The notes below the pieces were generated by a model that was given only the letters and a program-made list of their open reading frames with translations, had not been told where the DNA came from and searched no databases. Of a stretch of 64,000 bases of DNA, positions 24,101 to 39,100 are shown one piece after another. The first letter of the stretch is position 1. Each line of letters begins with the position of its first letter. The DNA lies in the NCBI RefSeq assembly GCF_932274485.2, contig NC_065882.2, positions 40,394,593 to 40,458,592 on the forward strand. The letters run 5' to 3'. A program made the position numbers and the translations under genes. Origin of the DNA: Patella vulgata. Taxonomy: Eukaryota > Mollusca > Gastropoda > Patellidae.

Positions 24101-27100
24101 TTTTTTATCCGATTTTGTTGAAATTTGAAATGTAAGTTTATAACCCAAAGATCTTGGTTCCTTTCGATATTCGCGCATATCTAAGGATGACTGAATTCGA
24201 ATTTCGTGAAAATTGACATACAAAATGGCCGCCGTTCACTCTCAAATAGCGTAAAAATATGGTATATCAAGGTTGTAGACCCAATAGAGGTCATTATTTT
24301 TATCCAATTTTGTTGAAACTTGAAATGTAAGTTTATAACCCAAAGATCTCGGTTCCTTTCGATATTCGCGCATATCGAACCGTAACTTCCTGAATTATGG
24401 CCCCTGATTGTACAAAAAATCCGATTTAAAAAAACGTAAAATTATTATATCGCTGTTACACTCTAAGGATGGCTGTGTTCGAATTTCGTGAAAATCGGCC
24501 CAAAACTGACAGACAAAATGGCTGCCCCTCGTTCTTAAATAAGGTAAAAAATATGGTAAATCAAGGTTGTGGACCCTATAGAGGTCACAATTTTTATCCG
24601 ATTTTGTTGAAATTTGAAATGTAAGTTTATAACCCAAAGATCTTGGTTCCTTTCCATATTTGCGCATATCGAATTGTAATTTTCTGAATTATGGCCCTTG
24701 ATTGTACGAAAAATCACTTTCTTTTTTGCTTGTTCTCTATCCATCTCTCGAAAATGTGGGCATATCCTGCCTGGCAGCCGCTGGTTAATTTCAATAATAT
24801 CTGTTAATTACTTCTAGAGTTGTTGCACTTTGTGAACGTTCAAACATAATTTATATGCGTTATTTAGATTAGTAAAAAGAAGAATCTTATTGAATTTCAG
24901 CAATTTCCGTTTATTATGTCTAGAGTTATGACCCTTTTTTCACTTTATATGAAATTCAGCATCATTTAAATTAGTGAAACCACGAAGCCTATTGAATTTC
25001 AGCAATTTACAATAATTACTTATAGAGTTATGGCCCTTGTTTCACTTTGTTGAACCTTGTTAATGCTTGATTGATGAAAGTTATCATCCGATATGTATGA
25101 AATTTATATGCATCATTAAAATTTGTAAAACAGAGAGGACTAGTGAATTTCAGCAGTTTCCGTCAATTATTTCTAAAGTTATGGCCCTTTGTGAAGGTTT
25201 GAATGTAAAAAGTTATCATCTGAAATGAAAATGAAATGGGGGTTTAAGTTTAACCACTGTTATGCTCCAAACTGGGCTAATGAAGACATGCATACGCTAT
25301 ACAGTGTGCAATGAGGGAAATTTTGCCCTGTCAAATTTCAACAATTTCTATAAATTACAATTTAAGGCCTTTGTTTCAGTTTGTAGAAGCTTGTGAACCT
25401 TCAAACAACAAAAATTATAATATGATCTGTATGAAATTGTCTTGTAAATGCCCCTAATTGCCTACAAAAGAATAAATATGCGACAGCCCTTGTTGACCTC
25501 TAGGACGATTAGCTGCTGTGGGGGTATGTTATTGTTACTTTGCGTGGCAACCTATCTTATATTGATATACAGAAAAGGTCTTGAGATGAACAAGTATATT
25601 GATTTTCAATGACTTTTGATAACTTGAACAGCAACCGGTAAATCCATGATATTAAATGTTTTGTATACTAAACGTTAGTAAGGGCCAAACAAATTCTAAT
25701 GATTTTCTGATAATTACTTAATGAGTTGTTACTATTAGATTTTAGTGTATTTGAATGTTTCATTACATTGCCCAAACAATTTAACTGCTGTGGGTGTATG
25801 TTTAGCCTGGCAACCTATCTTTTGACTTTGCAACGTGATAAATACGTATTAAGACTTACCTGGACTAATTGGATATCAAATACAAACTTAGTTGTATCTG
25901 CCCTACCGTCTCCTCCCACCATTATACCTTTAATCTGATTGAGAATGTCTTTACTTTTGACAGAAGAGAACCCATGGTACACTCTATCCCCTTTCTTTGC
26001 TAGAATTTCCACAACTCTCAAAAACAAAGATAATGTGCCATTTTAAAATTCTCTCTAAAATATTCCAGTCACAAGTTTGTAATATATAATAATTCAAGAC
26101 GAGAAAGGTCAGCTTTAAAAAATATGCTTTGGGTTTATAGTGACTTGTTGCTTACACGTAGATCATTATAATGAGGTAATAATTATGTCAGTATGTTAAC
26201 TCGACCTTGCATAAACACTAGTCAACTGTTGGTGTGTATGGATAGTGATAAAATCATAATATTGTATGTGTGGTCCCTTTGACGTCGCCGGCCAATCAAC
26301 CGAATTAAGGCTGTTTTCGGGTGTCTGATACTTTAACAATAATATGTCAAATACTCTTAATCAGATCTGTGTATAGATATAGTAACCACCGGCTATAAAT
26401 ACATACAATTTAGTTTTCCCATTTTATGTGTTTTTTAAATTGTATTATACATGATGCTTTTCTAGGGGCGCTAGTTTCGCTAGCTGTGAAGTTGTCTGTC
26501 ATTAGTTCATAAGCTTTTCGTTATTAGGATTTACGACACAATTCTGCGGTCGTAATATCTAAAACCAATAAATGTGAGATATATGCTGTGGGTAATTATA
26601 TATTTATCTTCATTTTGAAGTTATTGTGTTAGAACTGAAAATTATCACGGTCAGTTTGTTTTCAATAGAGCACGTGGTAGTAAGTGTGAGATACCAGAAG
26701 GCTTTTTCTACGGCCAATTCTGTTCTTCATTTGTCTATAAGGGGGATCACGTGGGTAAGACGCTTGCTCGTTAGCCTGGAGGTCGGGTGTTCGATCCCTG
26801 CATTGGCCGAGAAAGTACATCCAGATTTTCCGGCGTGGTTTCTCCTTGTCAGTGATGCAGGATGGAGGGCCTGACAAGAACAGCTGTCTAGTCGTTCGGA
26901 TGGGACGAAAAACCGAAGTCCCGTGTACACATTGGCGTGCACGTAAAATATCCCTTGGCAGTTAGAAATCGATATAAGAGTAGGCCGTAGCGCTGCTGCC
27001 CGGGCAAAATTTCCCCTCATAGCACACTGTATGGCGTATGCCCGTCTTCATTAGCCCAGGTTAGGAGCAGAACAGTAGGACGTTAAACCCCATTTCATTT

Positions 27101-30100
27101 CATTTGTCTATAATCAAGTATTTTGATAAAAAAAATGGGGGGGTTGGATGGCCGAATGGTTAGCACGTGCGTGCTGCGCTGTATAATACGGTCTGTCATT
27201 GAGTCAACTGGCGGGGTTTTGATTCCCCGGTTGTACGTGACAAGGAGTAGGGTCGCCTGTCCAACCTCGTGGGTTTTCTGCCGGTCCTCCGATTTCCTCC
27301 CACTGGTAAAGACCCCTACACGCAAGTGAATTATTGAAAAAAAATTGAACCAAGTGTTAGTCCCAAACCTTGTTTGTGTCGAGTGGACGTTAAACTCCAC
27401 TTCTCTCTCTCGATAAAAAAAACTATTTAAATGGCCAAAAAGAGTATTTTATTTATAAATAATTATCATAAGCCCTACAAATCTTATTTATTTTGTGTAC
27501 ATCATGCTGACAAAATAGTATAGAAATGTGGATTCACCATACCCTACCATAAATAAAAACATGAAATATGAATTTAATTTGCAAAGTTTTCTTGCGTTAA
27601 TAAAAATGACATGGCGTATGCCCGTCTTCATTAGCCCAGGTTAGGAGCAGAACAGTAGGACGTTAAACCCCATTTCATTTCATTTGTCTATAATCAAGTA
27701 TTTTGATAAAAAAATGGGGGGGTTGGATGGCTGAATGGTTAGCACGTGCGTGCTGCGCTGTATAATACGGTCTGTCATTGAGTCAACTGGCGGGGTTTTG
27801 ATTCCCCGGTTGTACGTGACAAGGAGTAGGGTCGCCTGTCCAACCTCGTGGGTTTTCTGCCGGTCCTCCGATTTCCTCCCACTGGTAAAGACCCCTACAC
27901 GCAAGTGAATTATTGAAAAAAAATTGAACCAAGTGTTAGTCCCAAACCTTGTTTGTGTCGAGTGGACGTTAAACTCCACTTCTCTCTCTCGATAAAAAAA
28001 ACTATTTAAATGGCCAAAAAGAGTATTTTATTTATAAATAATTATCATAAGCCCTACAAATCTTATTTATTTTGTGTACATCATGCTGACAAAATAGTAT
28101 AGAAATGTGGATTCACCATACCCTACCATAAATAAAAACATGAAATATGAATTTAATTTGCAAAGTTTTCTTGCGTTAATAAAAATGACAGACGGTGAAA
28201 TTTTGAAGTGGAAGCCCTGTTGTGGACCCTCTAGCGATCACAGTTTTTGTCCAATTTTGTTGAAACTCTAGCGGTCCCATTTGTTTTCCGATTTTGTCGA
28301 AACTTAAAATGTATGTTTAGGCTATATCCCAAAGATCTCATCTCTTTTCGATATTCACACATTTCAGACTATAACTTATTGTACGAAAAATCATGTTTAT
28401 TTTTTGTTTTTTTTAGCTGGTTCTCTATCCATCTCGTGCACAGTTTCATCACTATTCTATGTATATTGCACGCTGTTTATGTATTACATATTTTTTTTTA
28501 TACACGCACAGGTTAATGTTATAACCCTGTCAGTCCGTCAACAGTGAGCCAAGATGGCTCTGTAAGGCGCTGGTTCACTAACCAGGAAATCCCAGGTTTT
28601 TCTCCTGGTGTTGGCTAAGAAAGTTCCTGTGGATTTTTTTAGCGTGGTTGCCACCTTTGTAACTCATAGCACACTGCATGGCATATGCCCGTCTTCATTA
28701 ACCCAGTTGGAGCCATATTCCTGAAGCAGTGGAACAAGAAATCCCTCTCTAGCCATTGCTGTATTGAGAACTGAAATTAACATCGTCCAATCAAATATCT
28801 CCTGAGTAAAATATAGGGAATTTTCATGACATAACCGGGGTGACCTCGTTAAAAAAAAAAATCCTAGTGTTTCTTAGTGCTGATTTCAAGAAAATTTTTA
28901 CCCTTGGATGCATCAGGAACAACATTGATACTTGCATCGGTAAATTTATCTGTCACTGAAACTCGCTATTGGAGCAATAATTCTTTTGACTCGGATCTCC
29001 GATATAAATTATATAAGCGTGTACCAATTATTAATGCCTACCTTTAAGTATTCGATAATATTTCCACGAATTATTTATTTTATCAAAAAAGCACATATAT
29101 TATTTCTATCAAGTTTGTTGAAACACAATACGTAACATGACAGCCCTTCTCTTTGATCTGCTGTTTGGTCCAAGAGATAAAAAGATTCCATGTGCGCAGC
29201 GATTACCAAATGTTTACATTGTCACTATTTTGGATAGCCTTGTTTATCACACAATTAGTTTCTCTGCAATATTCTGTTATGTACTAGTTAATTGAGCGTA
29301 ATACATTCTGTGCGTTCTAACGTAATGTAGCTGCATTTTTCACCAGACACTTTACAGTAACATATTTAGAGCTCTGGTTAACCCTGATTGATTTTGTTAC
29401 GTCCCAAGTGCTGATTGTTGATCGGACTGTTAACCAGTCATAATTTGGGACAGAAATTTATGACAGAAATTAGCAGGGTTTGAGTGGGATTAGGTCTAAT
29501 CAAACGAAACACTATGAGGACTATGAGTTGAAGCAGAACAGTAAGGCATTAGCCGAGATGGTCAAGTTGGTGCAGTAAACTTGGTTGTACGTGACAAGGA
29601 ATAGGGTCGCCTGTCCAACCTCGTGGGCATTTCTCCGGGTCCTCCGGTTTCCTCCCACTGCTAAAGACCCCTACGCGCAAGCGAATTATGGAAATAAAAT
29701 TGCACCATATGTTAGTCCCGAAATGACCTAGTTTGTGTCGAGTGGACGTTAAACCCCATTTCTCTCTCTCTCTCTCTGGTGCAGTAAAGGAGGACGTGGA
29801 TCCCCATTTATTTCTGTCAGTCCACCCATCTATCCTCAGTGTTTTGTTTTAGGGACTACAATTATATTTTTATACGCTCATGTGGACGCATATTGTCTTC
29901 ACCCCTGTCTGTCCGGACGTCAATTCACATTTTGTTTGTGGACCCTCTAGAGGTCACACTTTTTATCCAGTTTTGAAAACCGTTACTATGGGTCATTCCA
30001 TGAAGTTGACACATTGTTACCTACGATTATCATTGTGATGATAAAATCTCAAGAAACAGAATTCAATGATGAATTGTTAATTATTTTGGGGGTCTGATGT

Positions 30101-33100
30101 AAAGATAATATTAAAATTTCATTTTGTGAAATAAAAAGAATTCACTTGTAAAAAAGATGTGTCAAATGCATTTTCTGCAGTTTGACATGCACCAAAAGTG
30201 ACATTTTCATACTCCTGAACTTTGATTTGATCCCCACTTTATCTTATGTGTTTAAATCAACTATCCGAGGTGCAGTTGCAAAGATTTAATGTTCAATTTT
30301 TCAAATACTGCACAACTAGGGCATCGATTTGGCTATTTGTTAAGATATCGTCACCCAAAAATAAAGAAAAAATCGTAACTGTGTCGGTTAACTTTGTTAC
30401 GTACGCTAATGACACGATTAGACGGAGTGCTATTGTGTCACCTACATAAATAATGTCGTAAAATGTAACCACTCTTATTTCATCTTAGAAAAGGCAAAAT
30501 GTTTATCGGCTATACTTTTGAAATTATTATGTAGTCATTATGAAAAGTGTTGCTTGTCGGTCAATATTACGTTTGCGCGATTTCCTTCTCTTTTTACGCC
30601 GTCGAGAGCGATGGAGAATTTAACGACATCATACAACTCATTTACAGCATAGACGACTTGTTAATGGCATTATGGCAGGAAAAGAAGTGGAAAATATGGA
30701 ATTCGGTAAGGAAAATGGGATTTGTCTATTAGTTACGTACGTACATTTGAATCGCATGTGTCGAGTTACGAACATCATATGAATACTTAAATCAATATGA
30801 ATGTTCCTTTTCTTTATTTACATAATTATAGATTACTTTTATTCAGACTTTTTGTCCGCAAAACAAATGGTTGCCCTAGCCGATCTCGGGAACAAACCGG
30901 GATTGGATTGGTTGGTTGGTAACTTGACACAGTTAAGCTTTCAAAATTACTAACAATACACCGGAGGCTCAGTGCGGGGGGGGGGGGGGGGTGTCCATCA
31001 AATGGGCACAAAACCAGACCCAACTTTTCTAGCGTAAAATACGATGCCGAGTGGTAATCAGTCCGCCATTGGGGCGTTTTCGAGATATTCGGGGTCAAAG
31101 GTCAAATGAGTTCATTTGCACTGAAAGTGAATGCGCAGTCATTCTTGTATTATGAAAAGAAGCTGAAAATGATCGAAAGTAATCACACTTTCAATAAAAA
31201 TGTACCGTTTTTGCATAGGAAGATTTAAAGCAATAAAATGTTGGCGTAAAATATAAAAACTAAAGGGAAACCTGTTCTAATTAAACATGCATTATGCAAG
31301 AGCAAAATCTGCTTTTTAAAAGTCTTTCTTTAGGCCTGAAATGTTATCTAAATTATCAATTATACATTAATTAACTTATCCAGACCATAAAAAACTCTCG
31401 ATGTCAAGGCTAGCCTTCGATGATGGCTGGATTAGATTCCTATATGCCGCTAACGGCCGTTGATAATTAAATTTAAAAAAAGTGGATAATCGAGACTATG
31501 CTGTTTATATTAATGATTTTAGTAATGATGACCGAGACTATGCCAAAATTTCACCCGCTTCTTTCTCGGCTCATAGTGGATCAATTTGACTGAAATTTTC
31601 AGCAAATTACATTTACACTATCTAGTTTTTAACTATTATAGTGATAACTGCCATCTCGTTATCTTATCTCCCATAATGTATCTTTAATAATAGGAACATT
31701 TAAAATTTATCTTTAGGTGGTCTTAGCACCAAACTTTTACTTTGGAATGTCGAAAATGATCTTGCATAACAGAACCAAAACACTTTGAAACCTGTTTCAA
31801 AAATACGTAAAAACTGTCAAATAGAAATCTCTCTTGATTTATTTTCACAACGATTGTTATACGTAATGATACTAGTTATCTGAAAAACAATTGAATAGTT
31901 TCAGTGTTGGACTCGAGCCGGCAGGTCGCGTGGATTTCCGAGAATCCCAGTCTAGCAAAACCAACGTTAATCTGTGACGGGAAAACTCTTATTTGACGAC
32001 GAGATTTAAAGTTTGCAAATTTTTTATGAGTTTTTATGTTTTTCGCCGGAACATGGACGCAGATAAAACCGACAAATGCATTGTATAGTTCACAGGATAT
32101 ATATGTCGTATTGGTAAATGTTAGCGGGGAAAATTTTGGCAGGCTTTGTGACGCGGCCTGCACTGGAGTCCAGCCATGGAACTATACAATTGGTTTTTTT
32201 TTTAGACAACTAGTATCATTATGTATAGCATCCGTTGAAAAACTAATTCGGAGAGATTTTGATTTAACAGTTTTTACGTATTTTTGAAACAGGCTCCAAA
32301 GCGTTTTGGTTCTGTTATGCAAAGATCATTTTCGATGTTCCAAAGTAAAAGTTCGGTGCTAAGACCACCTAAATATAAATTTTAAATGTTCCTATTATTA
32401 ATTCGAACAGGTTTCGCTTTAGTTTTTATACGCCCACATTGAAATTTGGTCGTATATTGTCGTCGCCCCCGTCCGGTGGTCCGGCGTCCACAATTGCTTG
32501 TGGACGCTCTAGAGGCTTAAGTTAATATCCGATTGACTTTAAATTTATACACAGTGTTTAAGGTCATGAGACGAAGAAGCCCATGGATTTTCAGTGATTT
32601 TCGATAATTACTGTCGGAGTTATGGCCTTTGATCACTTCAAAAAATCTTGTGGACGCTCTAGAGGTCAAAGTTAATATTCGATTAACTTTAAATTTATAC
32701 ACAGTGTTTAAGGTTATGGGACGAAAAAGTCTTGATTTTCAGCGATTTCCGATAATTACTGCCAGAGTTATGGCCCTTGATCGCTTCAAAAAATCTTGTG
32801 GACGCTCTAGAGGTAAAAGTTAATATCCGATTGACTTTAAATTTATACACAGTGTTTATGGTCATGGGACGAAAAAGCCTATTGATTTTCAGCGATTTCC
32901 GATAATTACTGCCAGAGTTATTGCCCTTGATCACTTTAAAAAATCTTGTGGACGCTCTAGAGGTCAAAGTTAATATCCGATTGACTTTAAATTTATACAC
33001 AGTGTGTAAGGTCATGAGACAAAGAAGCCTTTTGACTTTCAGCGATTTCCGATAACTACTTCCAGATTTATGGCCCTTGATCACTTCAAAATATCTTGTG

Positions 33101-36100
33101 GACGCTCTAAAGGTCAAAGTTAATATCCAATTGACTTTAAATTTATACACAGTGTTTAAGGTCATGAGACAAAGAAGTTGATTCATTTTCAGCGATTTCT
33201 GATAATTACTGCCAGAGTTATGGCCCTTGATCACTTCAAAAAATCTTGTAAATGCTCTAGAGGCTAAAGTTAATATCCGATTGACTTTAAATTGATACAC
33301 AGTGTTCAAAGTCATGAGATGAAGAATCATTGATTTTCAACGATTTCCGATAATTACTGCCAAAGTTATGGCCCTTGATCACTTTGAAAAATCTTGTGAC
33401 CCTCTAGAAGCTAAAGTTATCATCCGATTGACTTCAGATTGATACACAGAGTTTAACGTCTTGAGACGAACAAGTATAATGATTTTCAATGAATTTTTAT
33501 GACTTGAATGAACAGCTAAATCCATGATGTTAAAAGTTTCCTCCTATACTAAACGTTAGCATGGGGCAAAATCTATGATGTTAAAAGTTTCCTCCTATAC
33601 TAAACGTTAGCATGGGGCAAAACTTTATAAAAACCAAACAAATTCTAATGGTTTTCTGATAATTACTTAATGAGTTGTTTCTCTTAATCAGATTTTAATG
33701 TATTATAAATGTTTCATTACCGAAAAAAGTAAAAATATGTGACAACTCTTGTTGACTGCCCATATGATTTAGCTGCTGTGGGTGTATGTTTCGTTGCCTG
33801 GCAGCCTATCTTTATATTTTACGCTGACATTTATTACTTTAAATCTTCCTAATGCTAAAATGGAAAATGTGACCTTTTGACCTCTGGGGTCACAAACAGG
33901 GCTGTCGGTAATTTTTCACAGTTGATTAGCAGCACTGCTAATCAAAAAGTCCAATTTTGCCAAATTTGATTAGCAAATTTAAAAATTGATTAGCACTTTT
34001 TCAGTTTCAACGTAAAACACCTAAATAACAAGATATTACTTTAATTCATAACAAATATGATTAGATTCCTTTCTGACTATTCTTAGATTTTTTAGCACTG
34101 CCACAAGTACTTGTGACAGTTTGTGAATGTGATGTAGACATTTAGTTAGGTCTTATGTCTGAAGCCAATTCTTGACAGTGACTTGCGAAGTCCCACTCAT
34201 TTTAATTGTTATTTTTTTGTTACGTTAGAAATCTTCGTTAGAAAGCAATTTCGTCTGCTTTTTATTGTGTATTACTATTTTTGTTCAATCGGGCACACCT
34301 CGGTTAACTAGGCACAAGCGATATAAACAATAATATTTTACGGGAATTTTTACTTTGATTTATCATTTTACAATACGTTAACATGTATTTATTTTTTTAT
34401 ATTTATTTTACAATACGTTAACATGTATTTATTGTTTTATATTTTATTTCCGGTTTAATAGAGTTATGTCCCTGTGTTATATATTGTGTCTGGGTTGTTT
34501 GAGAAGAAAATGTCACACGGAGAATTCAGTTTTGTTTATAAAATTTTATTCAACATTTTATACATGTTGAAAGTGTTGAGTAAGCCTTCTAGTCTTCAAA
34601 ATGTGGATTATTCTTGTGTCAATATCCAAAATGACAGGCATATTAATGATTCGCAGTAACTGAATCAAAAACGTTAGATTTTAATTTTTGGTTAGCAACA
34701 GACAAAATATGTATCGCAAATTGCACTGCGATACTGGTTGTCGGCAGCCCTGTTCACAAAGAACAAAGGTGAATTTAGCAAGTTTACATTTTTATATGCC
34801 CACTTTTTCATGTGGACGTATTATGCCGTCGCCCCTGTCCGTCCGTCCACAATTTGTTTGTGGACACTCTACAGGTCACAATTCTTATCCGATTTTGACG
34901 AAACTTGAAATATAGGTTTATCTTCAAAAGATCTCGGCTGCTTTCGATATTGGCATGTATCGGATCGAAACTTCATGGATTATGGCCCCTGTTTGTACGA
35001 AAAATCACGTTTTTAGCTTGTGGACCCTATAGAGGTCACAATTTTTATCCGATTTTGTTGAAACTTGAAATGTAAGTTTATAACCCAAAGATCTCGGTTC
35101 CTTTCGATATTCGCGCATATCAGACCATAACTTCCTGAATTATGGCCCCTGATTGTACGAAAAATCACATTTTTAGCTTGTGGACCCTAAAGAAGTCATA
35201 ATGTTTATCCGATTTAAAAAAACGTATTATTATATCACCGTTACACCCTAAGGACGACTGAGTTCGAATTTCGTGAAAATCGGCCCAAAATTGACAGACA
35301 AAATGGCCGCTGTTCGTTCTCAAATAGCGTAAGAATATGGTACATCAAGGTTGTGGACCCTATAGAGGACACAATTTTTATCCGATTTTGTTGAAACTTG
35401 AAATGTAAGTTTATAACCCAAAGATCTTGGTTCCTTTCGATATTCGTGCATATCAGACCGTAACTTCCTGAATTATGGCCCCTGATTGTACCAAAAATCA
35501 AGTTTTTAGCTTGTGGACCCTATAGAGGTCATAATTTTTATCCGATTTAAAAAACCGTATTATTATATCACCTTTACACCCTAAGGACGGCTGAGTTCGA
35601 ATTTCGTGAAAATCAGCCCAAAATTGACAGACAAAATGGCTGCCGTTCGTTCTCAAATAGTGTAAAAATATGGTATATCAAGGTTGTGGACCCTATAGAG
35701 GTCACAATTTTTATCCAATTTTGTTGAAACTTGAAATGTAAGTTTATAACCCAAAGATCTTGGTTCCTTTTGATATTTTGCGCATATCGGACCGTAACTT
35801 CCTGAATTATGGCCCCTGATTGTACAAAAAATCGCGTTTTTAGCTTGTGGACCCTTTAGAGGTCATACTTTTTATCTGATTTAAAAAACCATATTATTAT
35901 ATCACTGTTAAACCCTAAGGATAGCTGAGTTCGAATTTTGTGAAAATCGGCCCAAAATTGACAGACAAAATGGCTGCCGTTCATTCTCAAATAGCGTAAA
36001 AATATGGTATATCAAGGTTGTGGACCCGATAGAGGTCACAATTTTTATCCGATTTTGTTGAAACTTAAAATGTAAGTTTATAACCCAAAGATCTTGGTTT

Positions 36101-39100
36101 CTTTCGATATTCGCTCATATCGGACCGTAACTTCCTGAATTATGGCCCCTGATTGTACGAAAAATCACGTTTTTAGCTTGTGGACCCTATAGAGGTCATA
36201 ATTTTTATCCGATTGAAAAAAATGTATTATTATATCACCTTTACACCCTAAGGACGACTGGGTTTGAATTTCGTTAAAATCTGCCCAATATTGACAGACA
36301 AAATGGCTGCTGTTCGTTCTCAAATAGCATAAAAATATGGTATATCAAGGTTGTGGACCCTATAGAGGTCACAATTTTTGTCCGATTTTGTTGAAACTTG
36401 AAATGTAAGTATATAACACAAAGATCTTAGTTCCTTTCGATATTCGCGCATATCGGACTGTAACTTACTGAATTATGGCCCGTGATTGTACAAAAAATCA
36501 AGTTTTTAGCTAGTGGACCCTATAGAGGTCATAATTTTTATCCGATTTAAAAAAACGTATTATTATATCACCATTAAACCCTAAGGATAGCCGAGTTCGA
36601 ATTTTGTGAAAATCACCTCAAAATTGACAGACAAAATGGCTGCTGTTTGTTCTCAAATAGCGTAAAAATATGGTATTTCAAGGTTGTGGACCCTATAGAG
36701 GTCTCAATTATTATCCGATTTAAAAAAAACGTATCATTATATCACCGTTACACTCTATCCTTTCGATATTTTTGCATATCGGACCGTAACTTCTTGAATT
36801 ATGGCCCCTGGTTGTACGAAAAATCACGTTTTTAGCTTGTGGACCCTATAGAGGTCACAATTTTTATCCGATTTTGTTGAAACTTGAAATGTAAGTTTAT
36901 AACACAAAGATCTCAGTTCCTTTCGATATTTGCGCATATCGAATTGTAATTTCCTGAATTATGGCCCTTGATTGTAGGAAAAATCACTTTCTTGTTAGCT
37001 TGTTCTCTATCCATCTCTCGAAAATGTGGGCGTATCCTGCCTGGCAGCCGCTGGTTATTGAAAGTGTGATCACTTTCGATCGTTTTCAGCTTATTTTCAT
37101 GATACAAGAATGACTGCGCATTTACTTTCAGTGCAAATGAACCCATTTGACCTTGACCCCGAATATCTCGAAAACACCCCAACGGCGAACTGATTACCAC
37201 TCGGCATCATATTCTATGCAAAATTTTACTCTAGAAAAGTTGGTTCTGGTTTTGTGCCCATTTGATCCCCCCCCCCCCCCCAACCCCCGCGCTGAGCCTC
37301 CAGACTACAACCCCTGTCTGGCACACTTATTTAATTATTTGTTAGATCTTTACAAAAAAAATTATCTTTTGAAATACTTCATGGTTCTATGCATGCTGTC
37401 ATCCTTATTTACCTATACCTGTTCAAGGCTGTTGATGAAAATAAGTGTACTAAACACGTTGTATATTGAATTCCAAAATAGTGTAGAATTAATCTTGTGT
37501 TTAAATTTCTTTCTAGGTTGTTGATTGGCCATATGTATGTCAAGTGCTTATGTACAGCAGGGAATTTTTAGTTGGAAAATGAACTATTATTTGAATCTGT
37601 AATAGGAATAGCAGTTGAAAATTGGTTTGATTCTGTTCGCAACATGAAAATGCTGCTCCCTATGTAAACAAGCCTTCTGTCATCTTTGTTTCACAAAATC
37701 TGATGACCAAAAGAGCCTTTCGTCATCTTTGTTTCGCAACATCTGATGACTTGGTCTGATTTTAATTTGACTAAATCTATGCAGGGAAATTATCTAGTGC
37801 TGATGTATTGATTTCTTAGTTAAGTATTAAGTCAGTCAATGTTGAGTACTAGCATTGGTTACGAAGAAGAAGATATTTTCTGATTAATGCAAATCCCATG
37901 TCGTTACTTGAATTAAATCAGTATTGATGCTTTATCTGTCCAATTGAATTAAATCAGTATTGATGCTTTATCCGTCCAATTATTTTACCATTATTGTTAT
38001 GTCATTTACATTAAACCCCATTTTATTTCTGATGGCATTTTTATTCTGTCTTTGTTTTTAAACTGATCACTGTGTTACATGTTGAATAATAGATGAAATA
38101 TTAAATCATATTTCCAAAGTCGTAACTTATTTAATGATGGTTGTTCGAGAGAGGTAGACTTTAGCGATCACTCGACTCGAGGTTATTTCAATAATTGGCT
38201 TGTGCATAGGGCTTTAGCAGTGGGGGTAAATGATAGTCCTTGGCAAAACCCACAAGGTTAGACAGGTGACCCTTGTGCTTGTCACATCCATGACTAACAT
38301 CCACATTATCATTTGTATTTGAAGGTGATAGCTCCTTGGGATGCCGTCGCCCCTGTCCGTCCACAATTTGTTTGTGGACACTCTAGAGGTCACAATTCTT
38401 ATCCGATTTTGACGAAACTTGAAATATAGGTTTATCTCCAAAAGATCTCAGCTGCTTTCGATATTGGCATGTATCGGATCGAAACTTCATGGATTATGGC
38501 CCCTGTTTGTACGAAAAATCACGTTTTTAGCTTGTGGACCCTATAGAGGTCACAATTTTTATCCGATTTTGTTCAAACTTGAAATGTAAGTTTATAACCC
38601 AAAGATCTCGGTTCCTTTTGATATTCGCGCATATTGGACCGTAACTTCCTGAATTATGGCCCCTGATTGTACGAAAAATCGCGTTTTTAGCTTGTGGACC
38701 CTATAGAGGTCATAATTTTTATCCAATTTAAATAACTGTATTATTATATCACTATTACACCCTAAGGACGACTGAATTCGAATTTCGTGAAAATTGACAT
38801 ACAAAATGGCTGCCGTTCGTTCTCAAATAGCGTAAAAATATGGTATATCAAGGTTGTGGACCCTATAGAGGTCACAATTTTTATCCGATTTTGTTGAAAC
38901 TTGAAATGTAAGTTTATAACACAAAGATAATCGCGCATATTGAATTGTAATTTCCTGAATTATGGCCCTTGATAGTAGGAAAAATCACTTTCTTGTTAGC
39001 TTGTTCTCTATTCATCTCTCGAAAATGTGGGCGTATCCTGCCTGGCAGCCGCTGGTATTTTTACCACATTGGTATATTAGGAAACATTCAAAACAAAACA

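Larger units (their letters stand above)
23641..25559 (+). mobile_element. HINE-C element split by a HINE-A insertion
   Basis: C-type units ('GTGAGATGAAGAAGCC', 'TTTCAGCAATTTACAATAAT', 'TTTCACTTTGTTGAACC') occupy 23641-23722 and 24786-25559. The 3' end is CTGTGGGGGTATGTTATTG with GTGGCAACCTATCTT. Compare 63105-63140 for the uninterrupted 'GATGAAGAAGCCTATTTAAT'. Confidence 0.6.
27031..28189 (+). repeat. 580 bp tandem duplication containing SINE-2
   Basis: Bases 27031-27610 repeat at 27611-28189, both starting ATGGCGTATGCCCGTC. They differ by one base in an A-run and GGCCGAATGG versus GGCTGAATGG. Confidence 0.9.
30963..37302. repeat. Palindromic element with four later insertions
   Basis: The left arm is 30963-31284 plus 31684-31838. 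The right arm is about 32240-32422, 33813-33896, 34753-34788 and 37056-37302. Outer ends are GGAGGCTCAG and CTGAGCCTCC, followed inward by long G and C runs. Without insertions the arms are roughly 0.5 kb around a 0.4 kb loop. Inserted are an R2 MITE in the left arm, and HINE-B, hAT and HINE-A in the right arm. The arms differ by roughly one base in eight to ten (eye estimate). Confidence 0.8.

Noticed and set aside
26741-26815. Standalone tRNA gene
   Set aside because: Box A and box B are present, but the sequence continues into a dispersed body and tail with a target duplication, so it is a SINE head.
31087-31101. GGGGTCAAAGGTCA as a nuclear-receptor DR1 site
   Set aside because: It is a single occurrence in a decayed palindrome arm, and the other arm has a shorter spacing. 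There is no reason to infer function.
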